From contig JAKABJ010000004.1 in NCBI GenBank assembly GCA_021801905.1, positions 1 to 38,713 on the forward strand: a stretch of 38,713 nucleotides of DNA, in the 5' to 3' direction. Position 1 is the first letter of the stretch, and the number at the start of each line of letters is the position of its first letter. Shown here in pieces: positions 1 through 6,799 of this stretch. The stretch comes from Microcaldota archaeon (GTDB taxonomy: Archaea; Micrarchaeota; Micrarchaeia; Micrarchaeales; Micrarchaeaceae). Both the position numbers and the translations under genes were made by a program. The notes beneath the pieces were generated by a model. The model saw nothing but the letters and a program-made list of their open reading frames with translations, had not been told where the DNA came from and did no database searches.

Positions 1-19
1 GGCTATCAATCTTTGTAGT

Positions 20-340
20 TCACTTTCTCGCCTTTTTCTTTTCCTCTTTCAGTACTTCTTCAAGCCTGTCGAATCGCTCGTTCCACATCTTCAAAGTTTT
101 CTCGGTCCATCCCTCCACTTCCACCATCTCATTAGAGTTTATTTCATAGATGCGCTGCTGTGCATGTTTATGTACTATTAGAAGTTTGGCACTAAGAAGT
201 ACGCTTAAATGTTGCGATATTGCCTGTGCAGTAATGTCAAATTTCTTTGATATCTCAGTTGCAGAAAGCCGTCCGTTTGCTGCAATAAGCTCGATTATCC
301 TGCGCCTCCTCGGCTCTGCAAGTGCATAGAACGCATCCAT
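20..340 (-). CDS. ArsR-family winged-helix transcriptional regulator
   Basis: A 106-aa DNA-binding protein made almost entirely of one winged helix-turn-helix domain. The N-terminus (MDAFYALAEPRRRRII) is the typical opening of ArsR/SmtB regulators, followed by the recognition region SATEISKKFDITAQAISQHL (about residues 26-45) and a basic C-terminal tail. There are no clustered cysteines, so metal sensing of the ArsR type is not supported; it resembles the PadR/ArsR-like group that controls transport or stress genes. The ATG lies about 26 bases from the centre of a TATA-like palindrome, so the mRNA is probably leaderless. An additional palindrome between TATA and start suggests autoregulation. 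The target beyond its own gene cannot be read from this window. Confidence 0.88.
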   Translation of the reverse strand: MDAFYALAEPRRRRIIELIAANGRLSATEISKKFDITAQAISQHLSVLLSAKLLIVHKHAQQRIYEINSNEMVEVEGWTEKTLKMWNERFDRLEEVLKEEKKKARK

Positions 341-352
341 GATTATATTATT

Positions 353-372
353 AAGTAATTACTTTATAAAGT
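353..372 (-). promoter_or_regulatory. TATA box and probable ArsR operator (two overlapping palindromes)
   Basis: AAGTAATTACTT (353-364) and ACTTTATAAAGT (361-372) are both perfect 12-bp palindromes that share four bases. The second contains TTTATAAA, centred about 26 bases before the ArsR ATG, the normal archaeal TATA distance. The first lies between TATA and start, a position where a bound dimer would block transcription. The operator role is inferred. Confidence 0.55.
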
Positions 373-441
373 TACTGCTTAAATAATGGAATTGCAGTAT
401 TTGCCAGAATATGCTATAAGAGTTCTGATACCTCGATTTAT

Positions 442-624
442 TTGCCGAAAAGAATATCGAAAGCATTCAAGTTGGACAAAGACACAAACAAGATACTTGT
501 TATTGTGGCTGACGGCTCTGATAGCATTCTCCTGATGAAGGATACAAAGGTTGCAGAAATGATTAAGCCACTTGTTTTGTATATGCGCAAGATATTGAGT
601 TCCAAATTAAGTAAATTATCTTAA
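442..624 (+). CDS. hypothetical small protein, doubtful
   Basis: A 60-aa ORF opening with TTG (MPKRISKAFKL...). It is lysine rich and contains a short hydrophobic stretch followed by DSILLMKDTKVAEMIKPL. No ribosome binding site precedes the TTG, and the frame stays open upstream for more than 60 bases without an ATG. A second ATG-started frame (from 386) covers the same bases and stops near 538. It could be a real small protein, a decayed gene with a frameshift, or chance. No family is recognised. Confidence 0.3.
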   Translation: MPKRISKAFKLDKDTNKILVIVADGSDSILLMKDTKVAEMIKPLVLYMRKILSSKLSKLS

Positions 625-668
625 TGGGGTGCAAAATCGGGATTATGTATATAACCCCAAGCACTAAA

Positions 669-741
669 TGGGGAGTCCGAGATTTGAACTCGGATAACCA
701 GCTCCCAAAGCTGGCAGTCTACCAGGTTAGCGTAACTCCCC
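669..741 (-). tRNA. tRNA-Pro (anticodon TGG)
   Basis: The reverse strand folds as a complete tRNA: acceptor GGGGAGT pairs with ACTCCCC, the anticodon stem CCAGC/GCTGG encloses the loop TTTGGGA giving anticodon TGG, and the T arm holds GTTCAAATC. Discriminator is A. CCA is not encoded. There is no intron. A TATA-like stretch (minus strand GTATTTATTAA) lies about 40 bases upstream. Reads CCA and probably other CCN codons. Confidence 0.95.
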
Positions 742-830
742 TTTGATATTACGGACTACTTTTGCACAAAAGTTAATAAATACATTTACAACTACAACTA
801 AATAGATTTGCTGTTTATTTTGGTGCTTTT

Positions 831-1796
831 ATGAAGAATATAGACTTGCCTTGGCAGGAGAAATACAGGCCTAAGTCTCTTTCCGAGGTGATAGGCCAGA
901 AGCTGATAGTGAACCGGCTTAGCTCATTTGTTAAGAGAGGCAACTTTCCAAGCATGATATTTGCCGGAAGCGCAGGAATAGGAAAGACATCATGCGCGCT
1001 TGCAATGGCGAGAGACCTTTATGGCGATGACACAGAGAGCGCGTTTAGAGAGCTCAATGCTAGCGATGACAGAGGCATAGGGATAATACGGGGGAAAGTA
1101 AAGGAATTTGCAAAGACCATATCTATGGCAAAGGTGCCGATAAAGATAATCTTCCTTGACGAGGCAGATTCTTTAACTGCAGAGGCGCAGCATGCGCTCA
1201 GGAGGACGATGGAAAGATACTCTTCTGAAACTCGCTTTATACTCAGCGCCAACTATGCAAGCAAGATAATAGAGCCGATACAGAGCAGATGCGTTGTCTT
1301 TAGGTTCAAGCCCCTTGGAGAGCCTGAGATGCGCGAATACATAGAAAGAATAGTTAAGGGAGAGGAGCTGGATATTGAAGATAAGGCCATATCTGCGCTT
1401 ATTTATGTTGGAGAAGGAGATTTGAGAAAAATAACCAACATACTTCAGAGCGCAGCTATGGAGGGAAAAAGCATAAGCGAGAATAGCATCTATCAGATAG
1501 CGTCCAGGGCGAGGCCTAAGGAGATTACATCCATGCTTAGATATGCTCTTGGAGGGGAATTTGAAAATGCAAGGAATGAGCTTGACAACCTTATGCTTAA
1601 CCAGGGCCTAAGCGCTGAAGACATACTCTCGCAATGCTACAAAGAGGTTCAGGGATTGAACGTGGATGAGAGGGCTAAGCTCAAGATAGTGGTCGAGATG
1701 GGAGAGTGCAATTTCAGGATAGTTGAGGGGGCTAACGAGCGGATACAGCTTGAGGCCATGCTTGCGGGGATAGCGCTTATTGCAAAAGAAAAATGA
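831..1796 (+). CDS. rfcS: Replication factor C small subunit (clamp loader ATPase)
   Basis: A 321-aa AAA+ ATPase. With the RFC large subunit it opens the PCNA ring and loads it onto primed DNA. Motifs are intact: the N-terminal WQEKYRP signature, Walker A GSAGIGKT (about 46-53), Walker B FLDEAD (about 108-113), sensor 1 LSANY (about 138-142) and the SRC arginine-finger motif (about 152-154). The rest is the lid and C-terminal collar domain. Length is normal for archaeal RfcS (about 320). The large subunit is not in this window. A TATA-like AT-rich stretch before the ATG and no near neighbour on the same strand suggest a single-gene unit. Confidence 0.97.
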   Translation: MKNIDLPWQEKYRPKSLSEVIGQKLIVNRLSSFVKRGNFPSMIFAGSAGIGKTSCALAMARDLYGDDTESAFRELNASDDRGIGIIRGKVKEFAKTISMAKVPIKIIFLDEADSLTAEAQHALRRTMERYSSETRFILSANYASKIIEPIQSRCVVFRFKPLGEPEMREYIERIVKGEELDIEDKAISALIYVGEGDLRKITNILQSAAMEGKSISENSIYQIASRARPKEITSMLRYALGGEFENARNELDNLMLNQGLSAEDILSQCYKEVQGLNVDERAKLKIVVEMGECNFRIVEGANERIQLEAMLAGIALIAKEK

Positions 1797-1820
1797 GCTG
1801 CGGCTTTCGCTTTCGGCACA

Positions 1821-2525
1821 TCATTCTATCTTTAGTTCCATAGGCCCTGCATAGTCAACTTCTGGCGCTTTTATAATGAATGTAACTATATAGCTGTTCG
1901 GGTTATCTATCTTAAAAGGCAATTTTGGGTCGGAGTCTATAAGCTCAAATGGCTCTGATATGGTGACTTTCGAGGCATACTCCCCATAGCTCATTGCTTT
2001 ATACATCTGTATGCTGTTCTTGAATACTCCATTAGGAGGTATGTTTAATATCACACCAGAATTCTCAATCTCTGCTTTCTTGGATTTTGTTGAGAGTATT
2101 ACTTTGTTTAGCTGCACCTTTATCATGCTTGCTTCCGGGGATCCTATTACTACTGTAAGCGGGCCTGAATAAGCATAATCTGGCGCATCCGCAGTTATTG
2201 TGATCTCAATTTTTTCTCCGCTGCTTACGGTAATTGGCAGCCTTGGCTCTGTAGATACAAGCTTGAACGGATCCGAGAGCTGGATGGAGCTTATCACTGC
2301 AGGAGGCACCTCCTGCGCTTTAAATTTTTCTTTTAACGCGGCAAATTGCTCGAGGGCGCTGTCCTGCGTCTTATTTTGAAACGGTATCGATATCGTAAAT
2401 CTTTTTTCCTTTGGGATAAAGCCATCCATGGCATGCATTTGCCCCCTCCACCGTATGTTGAGAGCAGATATTGCCACTTTATCAGGTTTTTTCCTTGCGA
2501 AAAGATTGCCTATGTTGAATTTCAT
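1821..2525 (-). CDS. unknown protein with two related beta-rich repeats
   Basis: No family recognised. This 234-aa protein has two internal repeats of about 50 residues (roughly 78-127 and 186-234). Each has the pattern S-x-P-F-x-L-x-x-[ST]-[ED]-P-[RK]-L-P, then a beta-rich stretch, then DYAYSGPLTV or DYAGPMELK. Alternating hydrophobic and polar residues suggest Ig-like beta sandwiches. A positively charged N-terminus (about 1-30) and a helical segment (about 55-72) precede repeat 1. There is no signal peptide or membrane helix, so it is probably cytoplasmic. The ATG start (minus strand) follows an AT-rich region shared with the divergent peroxiredoxin gene. Possible adhesin-like or scaffold role, but this is a guess. 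Confidence 0.75.
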   Translation of the reverse strand: MKFNIGNLFARKKPDKVAISALNIRWRGQMHAMDGFIPKEKRFTISIPFQNKTQDSALEQFAALKEKFKAQEVPPAVISSIQLSDPFKLVSTEPRLPITVSSGEKIEITITADAPDYAYSGPLTVVIGSPEASMIKVQLNKVILSTKSKKAEIENSGVILNIPPNGVFKNSIQMYKAMSYGEYASKVTISEPFELIDSDPKLPFKIDNPNSYIVTFIIKAPEVDYAGPMELKIE

Positions 2526-2618
2526 AGATTAACATCCTCTAACTACCTTGGTATTTCTTTCTCAGAGCTAGCAATGATAGCCGATTGTAGAGCTGTAAAG
2601 TAAATTTGTACATCTGCA

Positions 2619-2626
2619 TATAAAAG
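2619..2626 (+). promoter_or_regulatory. TATA box of peroxiredoxin gene; decides its start
   Basis: TATAAAAG lies about 30 bases before the ATG at 2652, giving an expected transcription start near 2645-2648. The ATG at 2631 used by the ORF track would fall upstream of that start, so 2652 is preferred. Confidence 0.55.
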
Positions 2627-2651
2627 TTTAATGCATAAATGTATTGATTTC

Positions 2652-3104
2652 ATGATAAAAGAAGGCTCAAAGGCACCGGATTTCAAGCTTAAGGGAGTAG
2701 ATGGCAAAATTCACAGCCTGAAGGATTTCAAAAATGGTTATCTCGTTCTGTATTTTTATCCAAAAGATCTAACTCCGGGATGCACAATACAGGCAAAAAA
2801 ATATTCCGGAAATATGCGCAGACTCAAGATGCTTGGTGCAACAGCAGTAGGAGTAAGCAAAGACGATGTTGAACTGCACAGGAAATTCAAGAATAAATGC
2901 GGGCTCAGGATACTCCTCTTATCTGACCCTACTAGCAAGATAATAAAGAAATACGGCGCATATGGAAATAGGGGAATCTTTGGTATGGGTACGATCAGGA
3001 ATACGTACATCATAAAAGGCGGGAAAGTTGTAAAGGTCTTCAGGAAGGTGGATCCGATTAAGGATGCAGGAATTGTAGTGGATTACCTTAAGAAAAAAAA
3101 CTAG
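2652..3104 (+). CDS. Peroxiredoxin, PrxQ/Bcp type
   Basis: A 150-aa thioredoxin-fold peroxidase that reduces hydroperoxides. The family pattern is clear: GSKAPDFKLKGVDGK opening, YFYPKDLTPGCT with the peroxidatic Cys44, and the TIRNTYII segment with the conserved arginine (about 115). Start chosen at MIKEGSKAPDF, not seven residues earlier, from the TATA position and family N-terminus. The resolving cysteine five residues after the peroxidatic one in classical PrxQ is absent (GCTIQAK); the only other cysteine is Cys83. It may therefore act as a 1-Cys enzyme or use an atypical partner cysteine. Thioredoxin reductase encoded at 7860-8777 could supply electrons through a thioredoxin located elsewhere. 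Confidence 0.92.
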   Translation: MIKEGSKAPDFKLKGVDGKIHSLKDFKNGYLVLYFYPKDLTPGCTIQAKKYSGNMRRLKMLGATAVGVSKDDVELHRKFKNKCGLRILLLSDPTSKIIKKYGAYGNRGIFGMGTIRNTYIIKGGKVVKVFRKVDPIKDAGIVVDYLKKKN

Positions 3105-3325
3105 AGGTAGCCTAACTCCCTAAGCTTCTTCTTTATCATATCTGTCTCGTAATTCGAGGCATCTGAGCTTTTGCTATCGCTAAGTATCATACGGAGTAGG
3201 AAAGCCACGTAGCTGGATACAGACGGAAATCCTGTTTTTTCTATGTGCTTCTCTGTTTTCTTGAAGAGCGCCGTAGGTACTGAAACCGAAGTGAATGTAA
3301 TCTTATTATCCCTCTTGATCCTCAT
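3101..3325 (-). CDS. Ribbon-helix-helix (CopG-like) transcriptional regulator
   Basis: A 74-aa protein with a ribbon-helix-helix fold: the beta strand ITFTSVSVPTALF is followed by the helix KKTEKHIEKTG and the FPSVSSYVAFLLRMIL helix. Such proteins bind palindromic operators as dimers. It ends in KKLRELGYL, a tail also seen at the CysD C-terminus in this window. It is transcribed away from the 102-aa/CysDN unit, with 78 bases between starts holding strong palindromes. Its minus-strand TATA (GATATAAAAAG, about 3344-3356) sits about 25 bases from the ATG, so it is probably leaderless. Likely regulates itself and the divergent unit. Its stop overlaps the end of the peroxiredoxin gene by four bases, tail to tail. 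Confidence 0.85.
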   Translation of the reverse strand: MRIKRDNKITFTSVSVPTALFKKTEKHIEKTGFPSVSSYVAFLLRMILSDSKSSDASNYETDMIKKKLRELGYL

Positions 3326-3357
3326 ACATTTATATTTGAAGGAAAGCTTTTTATATC

Positions 3358-3373
3358 TAATTATATATAATTA
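3358..3373. promoter_or_regulatory. Palindromic operator/TATA in divergent RHH-CysDN promoter
   Basis: TAATTATATATAATTA is a perfect 16-bp palindrome. A degenerate copy of its flank (TATCTAATTA... and TAGATATTATACATAATTA) follows to about 3395. It lies about 38 bases upstream of the ORF at 3404, where it may also supply the TATA element, and just upstream of the minus-strand TATA of the RHH gene. A binding site for the RHH dimer is inferred; a palindrome this AT-rich could partly be chance. Confidence 0.5.
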
Positions 3374-3403
3374 AAGTAGATATTATACATAATTAGTGAT
3401 AAC

Positions 3404-3712
3404 ATGGAGAAATCTATTAAGGCAAAAAAGATTGTTGAGGAGCTTAACAGGAATCCCGAGAAGAAGAACTGGGAGGCTTTCAGGAATTACCTGGTAAAAA
3501 GCAATGCAAAGTACTACAAGGCCTTCTTTCCTAAGAAGCTTAAAAGAAAAAATGACCTGCTTGCCGCATATGTAACAATATACGATGCGAAGTATTTGCC
3601 AATGTTCAGAATACCTATAATGATGAAGAAAAACGGTAAAGTTGAGGGCGCATCGATTTATTTTAAGAACCTGATTAATACGAATAAGGACTATAAAGAG
3701 TGGATTGCATGA
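3404..3712 (+). CDS. unknown 102-aa protein, first gene of the CysDN unit
   Basis: Not recognised. Lysine and asparagine rich, apparently soluble and mixed alpha/beta, with an N-terminal helix (KSIKAKKIVEELNR), a central stretch RKNDLLAAYVTIYDAKYLPMFRIP, and a C-terminal segment GKVEGASIYFKNLINTNKDYKEW. There are no cysteines, signal peptide or membrane helix. Its TGA overlaps the ATG of cysD (ATGA), so the two are almost certainly translationally coupled. Its place at the head of the operon suggests a small partner or regulator of the sulfurylase-like enzyme. No homology can be claimed from sequence alone. Confidence 0.8.
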   Translation: MEKSIKAKKIVEELNRNPEKKNWEAFRNYLVKSNAKYYKAFFPKKLKRKNDLLAAYVTIYDAKYLPMFRIPIMMKKNGKVEGASIYFKNLINTNKDYKEWIA

Positions 3713-4497
3713 TAAAACAAAACATAGCGCAGCTGGAGGAAAAGAGCATCTATATACTTAGGGAAGCCAACATGAAGTTCAAGAATGTGGCAGCGTTGTG
3801 GTCTATGGGCAAGGATTCGACAACCATGCTTGCGCTGGCGAGAAAGGCATTTTTGGGAAAGATCCCTTTTCCAGTTATACATATAGATAACGGCATTGAT
3901 TTTCCTGAGACATACGCTTTCAGGGAGCAGCTTGCAAAGAAATGGAAGCTCAACCTCATAGTGGCAAATAGCAGTATAAAGCCGGATTCTGTAGGATCAG
4001 CATGCTGCGGGTCCAACAAACCTGAGACTTTGAAAAAAGTAATGAAGGAGAATGGCTTTGATGCCCTTATTGTATCTATAAGGAGGGACGAGCACGGGAT
4101 CAGAAGCAAGGAGAGGTATATGAGCCCAAGGGATGAAAAATTCCGATGGAAATACAAGGATCAGCCTGCTGAGCTATGGGATGATTATGCAAGCAAACTT
4201 GATGAGGGCGGACACGTCAGGGTCCATCCTCTTTTGGACTGGAACGAGATAGATATTTGGAGGTATATAAAGCAGGAGAAGATACCCATAAACCCCCTTT
4301 ATTTCTCAAGGAATGGATTCAGGTATAGGAGTCTTGGCTGCCTCCACTGCACTGTCCCTGTGAAGTCCAATGCAAAAAACGTGGATGAAATAGTAAAAGA
4401 GCTCGAAACCACCAAAATAGAAGAGAGATCGGGAAGGAGCATGGACAAAGAGGCAGAATACACTATGCAGCGCTTGAGATCTTTGGGATACATGTGA
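3709..4497 (+). CDS. cysD: Sulfate adenylyltransferase subunit 2 (CysD), PP-loop ATPase
   Basis: A 262-aa member of the PAPS reductase/CysD family. CysD joins ATP and sulfate to make adenylyl sulfate (APS), driven by GTP hydrolysis in CysN. The start of the protein (AQLEEKSIYILREA), the PP-loop WSMGKDS (about 31-37), IRRDEHGIRSKER, the PAELWDDY segment and WNEIDIWRYI follow CysD through its length; bacterial CysD is about 300 aa. ATG at 3709 is preferred over the GTG at 3700 because it overlaps the upstream stop. cysN follows after four bases. It ends RLRSLGYM, like the divergent RHH protein. Cysteines in CCGS and CLHC are extra to bacterial CysD and could bind metal. No APS kinase or APS reductase is nearby. 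Confidence 0.88.
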   Translation: MIKQNIAQLEEKSIYILREANMKFKNVAALWSMGKDSTTMLALARKAFLGKIPFPVIHIDNGIDFPETYAFREQLAKKWKLNLIVANSSIKPDSVGSACCGSNKPETLKKVMKENGFDALIVSIRRDEHGIRSKERYMSPRDEKFRWKYKDQPAELWDDYASKLDEGGHVRVHPLLDWNEIDIWRYIKQEKIPINPLYFSRNGFRYRSLGCLHCTVPVKSNAKNVDEIVKELETTKIEERSGRSMDKEAEYTMQRLRSLGYM

Positions 4498-4501
4498 TTT
4501 T

Positions 4502-5725
4502 ATGGCGGAGGTAAGAAGCATAACATTGCTCGGGCATAAAGACCATGGAAAATCAACATTGATTGGAAGCGCGCTTATGCTGACAAATTCTGTGACAAAA
4601 GTGCGAATAAACGAAGCCCAGAAATACAGCAAGAAGCTCCACAAGAATTTCGAGCCTGCGTTTATACTTGACAGCTTTCACGAAGAGAGAGAAGGAGGCC
4701 TGACGATAGACATAACAAGAGCCGAGATACTCTACAAGAAAATCGCCTTTTCTTTGATAGACGTGCCAGGCCATGAGGAGCTGATAAAGAACATGATAAG
4801 CGGAGCATCGTATGCCAGCACTGCGCTTCTTCTCGTATCGGCAAAGAAAGATGAGGGAATAAAAGGGCAGACAAAAAGGCACTTATTCATAGCGAAGATG
4901 ATGGGCATAGACTATCTGGTAATAGCGGTTAACAAGATGGATACAGTTGCATATTCAGAAAAGCTTTTTGATTCAATAAAAGGCGAGCTCGCAGGATTCA
5001 TAACAAAAATAGGGTTTGATAGCAAGAATATTTCATTTGTTCCTGTTTCAGCATATAAAGGAGACAACATTCTCACAAAAAGCGGGAAGATGCAATGGTA
5101 CAGAGGAAAGCCCCTTCTTGAAGTTCTGTATAGGAATTCTGGAAAAGGCACTCTGAAGGACGATGGGGCACTTAGGATTGCGCTTCAAGGAACCCTAAAC
5201 AACAGAAAGAACATGGTGGCGGGAAGGATTGTAAGAGGGCATATAAAAGTGGGAGAGAAGGGGACATGCATAATACCTCTTGATATAAACGTATCTGTAA
5301 AGAAGATAGTTTCTGGAGGCAGATCTGTAAAAAGCGCGCATGTTGGCGAGAGTGTTGCTTTAGAGCTGGACAGAGATGTGAACGGTGATCCAAGAGGCTC
5401 CATACTTTGCGGAGAATCGTATTGCCCTATTGCTAAAAATAAAATAAGGGCGAGGATATTCGTAACAGGAAAGCTGAACGGAAAGCTAAGCATTCATTTC
5501 AACGGAATAGAGATAGGCTGCATATCGATAAAAATAAACTCGCAGATAGACACGACAATTGGTGAGCAGATTGGAAGCGGTAAGATAAAAGAGCTTAATG
5601 CTATTGATGCTGAGCTTGAACTAAGCAAAAAGATTCCGGCCGAGAGTTTTTCTAGCACTAGAGAGCTTGGTAGGTTCGTACTTTATTCTGGAAAAGAGTT
5701 TGCCGGAATAGGGATTGTGCTTTGA
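4502..5725 (+). CDS. cysN: CysN-like / EF1A-like translational GTPase, ATP sulfurylase subunit 1
   Basis: A 407-aa GTPase of the EF-Tu/EF1A/CysN superfamily: G1 GHKDHGKST (about 11-19), a switch I region with REGGLTID, G3 DVPGHE (about 87-92), G4 NKMD (about 144-147), then two beta-barrel domains. CysN is known to derive from EF1A, and partners CysD to drive APS formation. Adjacency to cysD, four bases away, supports that role here. The G1 motif reads GHKDHGKST, closer to EF1A than to the GSVDDGKST common in bacterial CysN, and the protein is shorter than bacterial CysN (about 475). An independent elongation-factor-like role is possible but less likely given the operon. Confidence 0.82.
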   Translation: MAEVRSITLLGHKDHGKSTLIGSALMLTNSVTKVRINEAQKYSKKLHKNFEPAFILDSFHEEREGGLTIDITRAEILYKKIAFSLIDVPGHEELIKNMISGASYASTALLLVSAKKDEGIKGQTKRHLFIAKMMGIDYLVIAVNKMDTVAYSEKLFDSIKGELAGFITKIGFDSKNISFVPVSAYKGDNILTKSGKMQWYRGKPLLEVLYRNSGKGTLKDDGALRIALQGTLNNRKNMVAGRIVRGHIKVGEKGTCIIPLDINVSVKKIVSGGRSVKSAHVGESVALELDRDVNGDPRGSILCGESYCPIAKNKIRARIFVTGKLNGKLSIHFNGIEIGCISIKINSQIDTTIGEQIGSGKIKELNAIDAELELSKKIPAESFSSTRELGRFVLYSGKEFAGIGIVL

Positions 5726-5866
5726 TGCCTGCAAAGGACAGCATTGATCTGCACAGGATTAGATGAACAGGAGCACTTTGCATCTCGTTTTGGAGCCGCT
5801 TCCAGATTTTTGTTAGCAAAGCAGGCTTGAGAGATTCGCTTGGCTTATGCGGTTCCTAGCAGAAGC

Positions 5867-6691
5867 TCAGCTGAATGCAAATGCAGCATAGTCTACAACC
5901 CCTTCCGTGTCGCCTGTCTGCTCTCCAGAATCCGACCTGTCAAGCATCATTCCTTTTGAAGCATTCTGCACTGCTTTGGCAAACATCATAGATACAGCCA
6001 TTGGGCCGTACCCGCAAGCACTCTCGTTCTGCCGTTCCCTTTCGGCATAGAAGCCATCTATATCCATTCCCTCTATTCTGCTGAACAGGGGGAGGTCCTT
6101 TCTGTCTGCAATGCTCCTTGATTCATAATGATTGAAGTCTGAACTTGCTATCATTATGGCTTTTCTGCCAGTAGATTCAATCGCTTTTATGACTGCATTT
6201 GAAACAAGGTTTGCCGCAGAAATGCTCTGGTCTCTCATTGAGATGAAACAGCACTTTAGATCTGGAAAAAGCTGCTTGATAAAAGGAAGCTGCACCTCAA
6301 CCGAATGCTCATGCTTATGGGCGGTCTCATCCTTCTCCAATCCTTTTGTCTTGCATATTTCGTTTGAAAGCCCAGTATCATTATACGAGATGCCAATAGG
6401 AGTCATCCAATCCTGCAGCGAGACGGAGATCGGCTTTCCCTCCCCTGTATGGTTTGGACCTATTATAATAATTGATTCTACAGACTCAACATCTTTTTTC
6501 CCAAGAATTGCTGAGTATACGTGAGCTGCAGTTCTTCCAGAGTATGCATAACCAGCATGCGGAGCTATGTAAGAGGCTGCATTCTCTATGTCATGCTTAA
6601 GCCTTACCTCTTTGACTGCCTTATCTATGAAGTTTGCCAGTTCGTCCCTGTCTGAAGGGTAAAATGTTCCTGCCACAACCGGATTCCTCAT
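5867..6691 (-). CDS. MEMO1 family protein (AmmeMemoRadiSam system protein B)
   Basis: A 274-aa Memo protein, full length for the family. The opening RNPVVAGTFYPSD, the IAPHAGYAYSG motif (about 44-54), GPNHTG, the AHKHEHSVEVQLPF segment and SSDFNHYES carry the histidines and aspartate that line the metal site related to LigB-type dioxygenases. In archaea Memo often occurs with an AMMECR1 protein and a radical SAM enzyme; neither is visible here. The biochemical role in archaea is not settled. It is a solitary gene on the minus strand. The 140 bases between it and cysN hold no gene I can support, only a short inverted GCCTGC/GCAGGC pair. Confidence 0.93.
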   Translation of the reverse strand: MRNPVVAGTFYPSDRDELANFIDKAVKEVRLKHDIENAASYIAPHAGYAYSGRTAAHVYSAILGKKDVESVESIIIIGPNHTGEGKPISVSLQDWMTPIGISYNDTGLSNEICKTKGLEKDETAHKHEHSVEVQLPFIKQLFPDLKCCFISMRDQSISAANLVSNAVIKAIESTGRKAIMIASSDFNHYESRSIADRKDLPLFSRIEGMDIDGFYAERERQNESACGYGPMAVSMMFAKAVQNASKGMMLDRSDSGEQTGDTEGVVDYAAFAFS

Positions 6692-6770
6692 ATTGTCACG
6701 CCAATAACGATTAAAGCAATTTAATTATCCCGCATTTGGAGAATGCTCTGTCATAAGTATATTAGAGTAA

Positions 6771-6780
6771 AAATTTATAT
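6771..6780 (+). promoter_or_regulatory. TATA box of the Y-family polymerase gene
   Basis: AAATTTATAT is centred 25 bases before the ATG at 6800. The mRNA would start at or next to the ATG (leaderless), which favours 6800 over the in-frame ATG at 6809. Confidence 0.55.
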
Positions 6781-6799
6781 TGATTGAAGCAAATATTGA

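Noticed and set aside
625-668. GGGGT...ACCCC pair downstream of tRNA-Pro as a terminator
   Set aside because: Arms of five bases with a 23-base loop are too weak to call.
5726-5866. Possible small gene after cysN (ATG overlapping the stop)
   Set aside because: Only 13 codons, no conservation can be judged, and no RNA fold beyond a short GCCTGC/GCAGGC pair.
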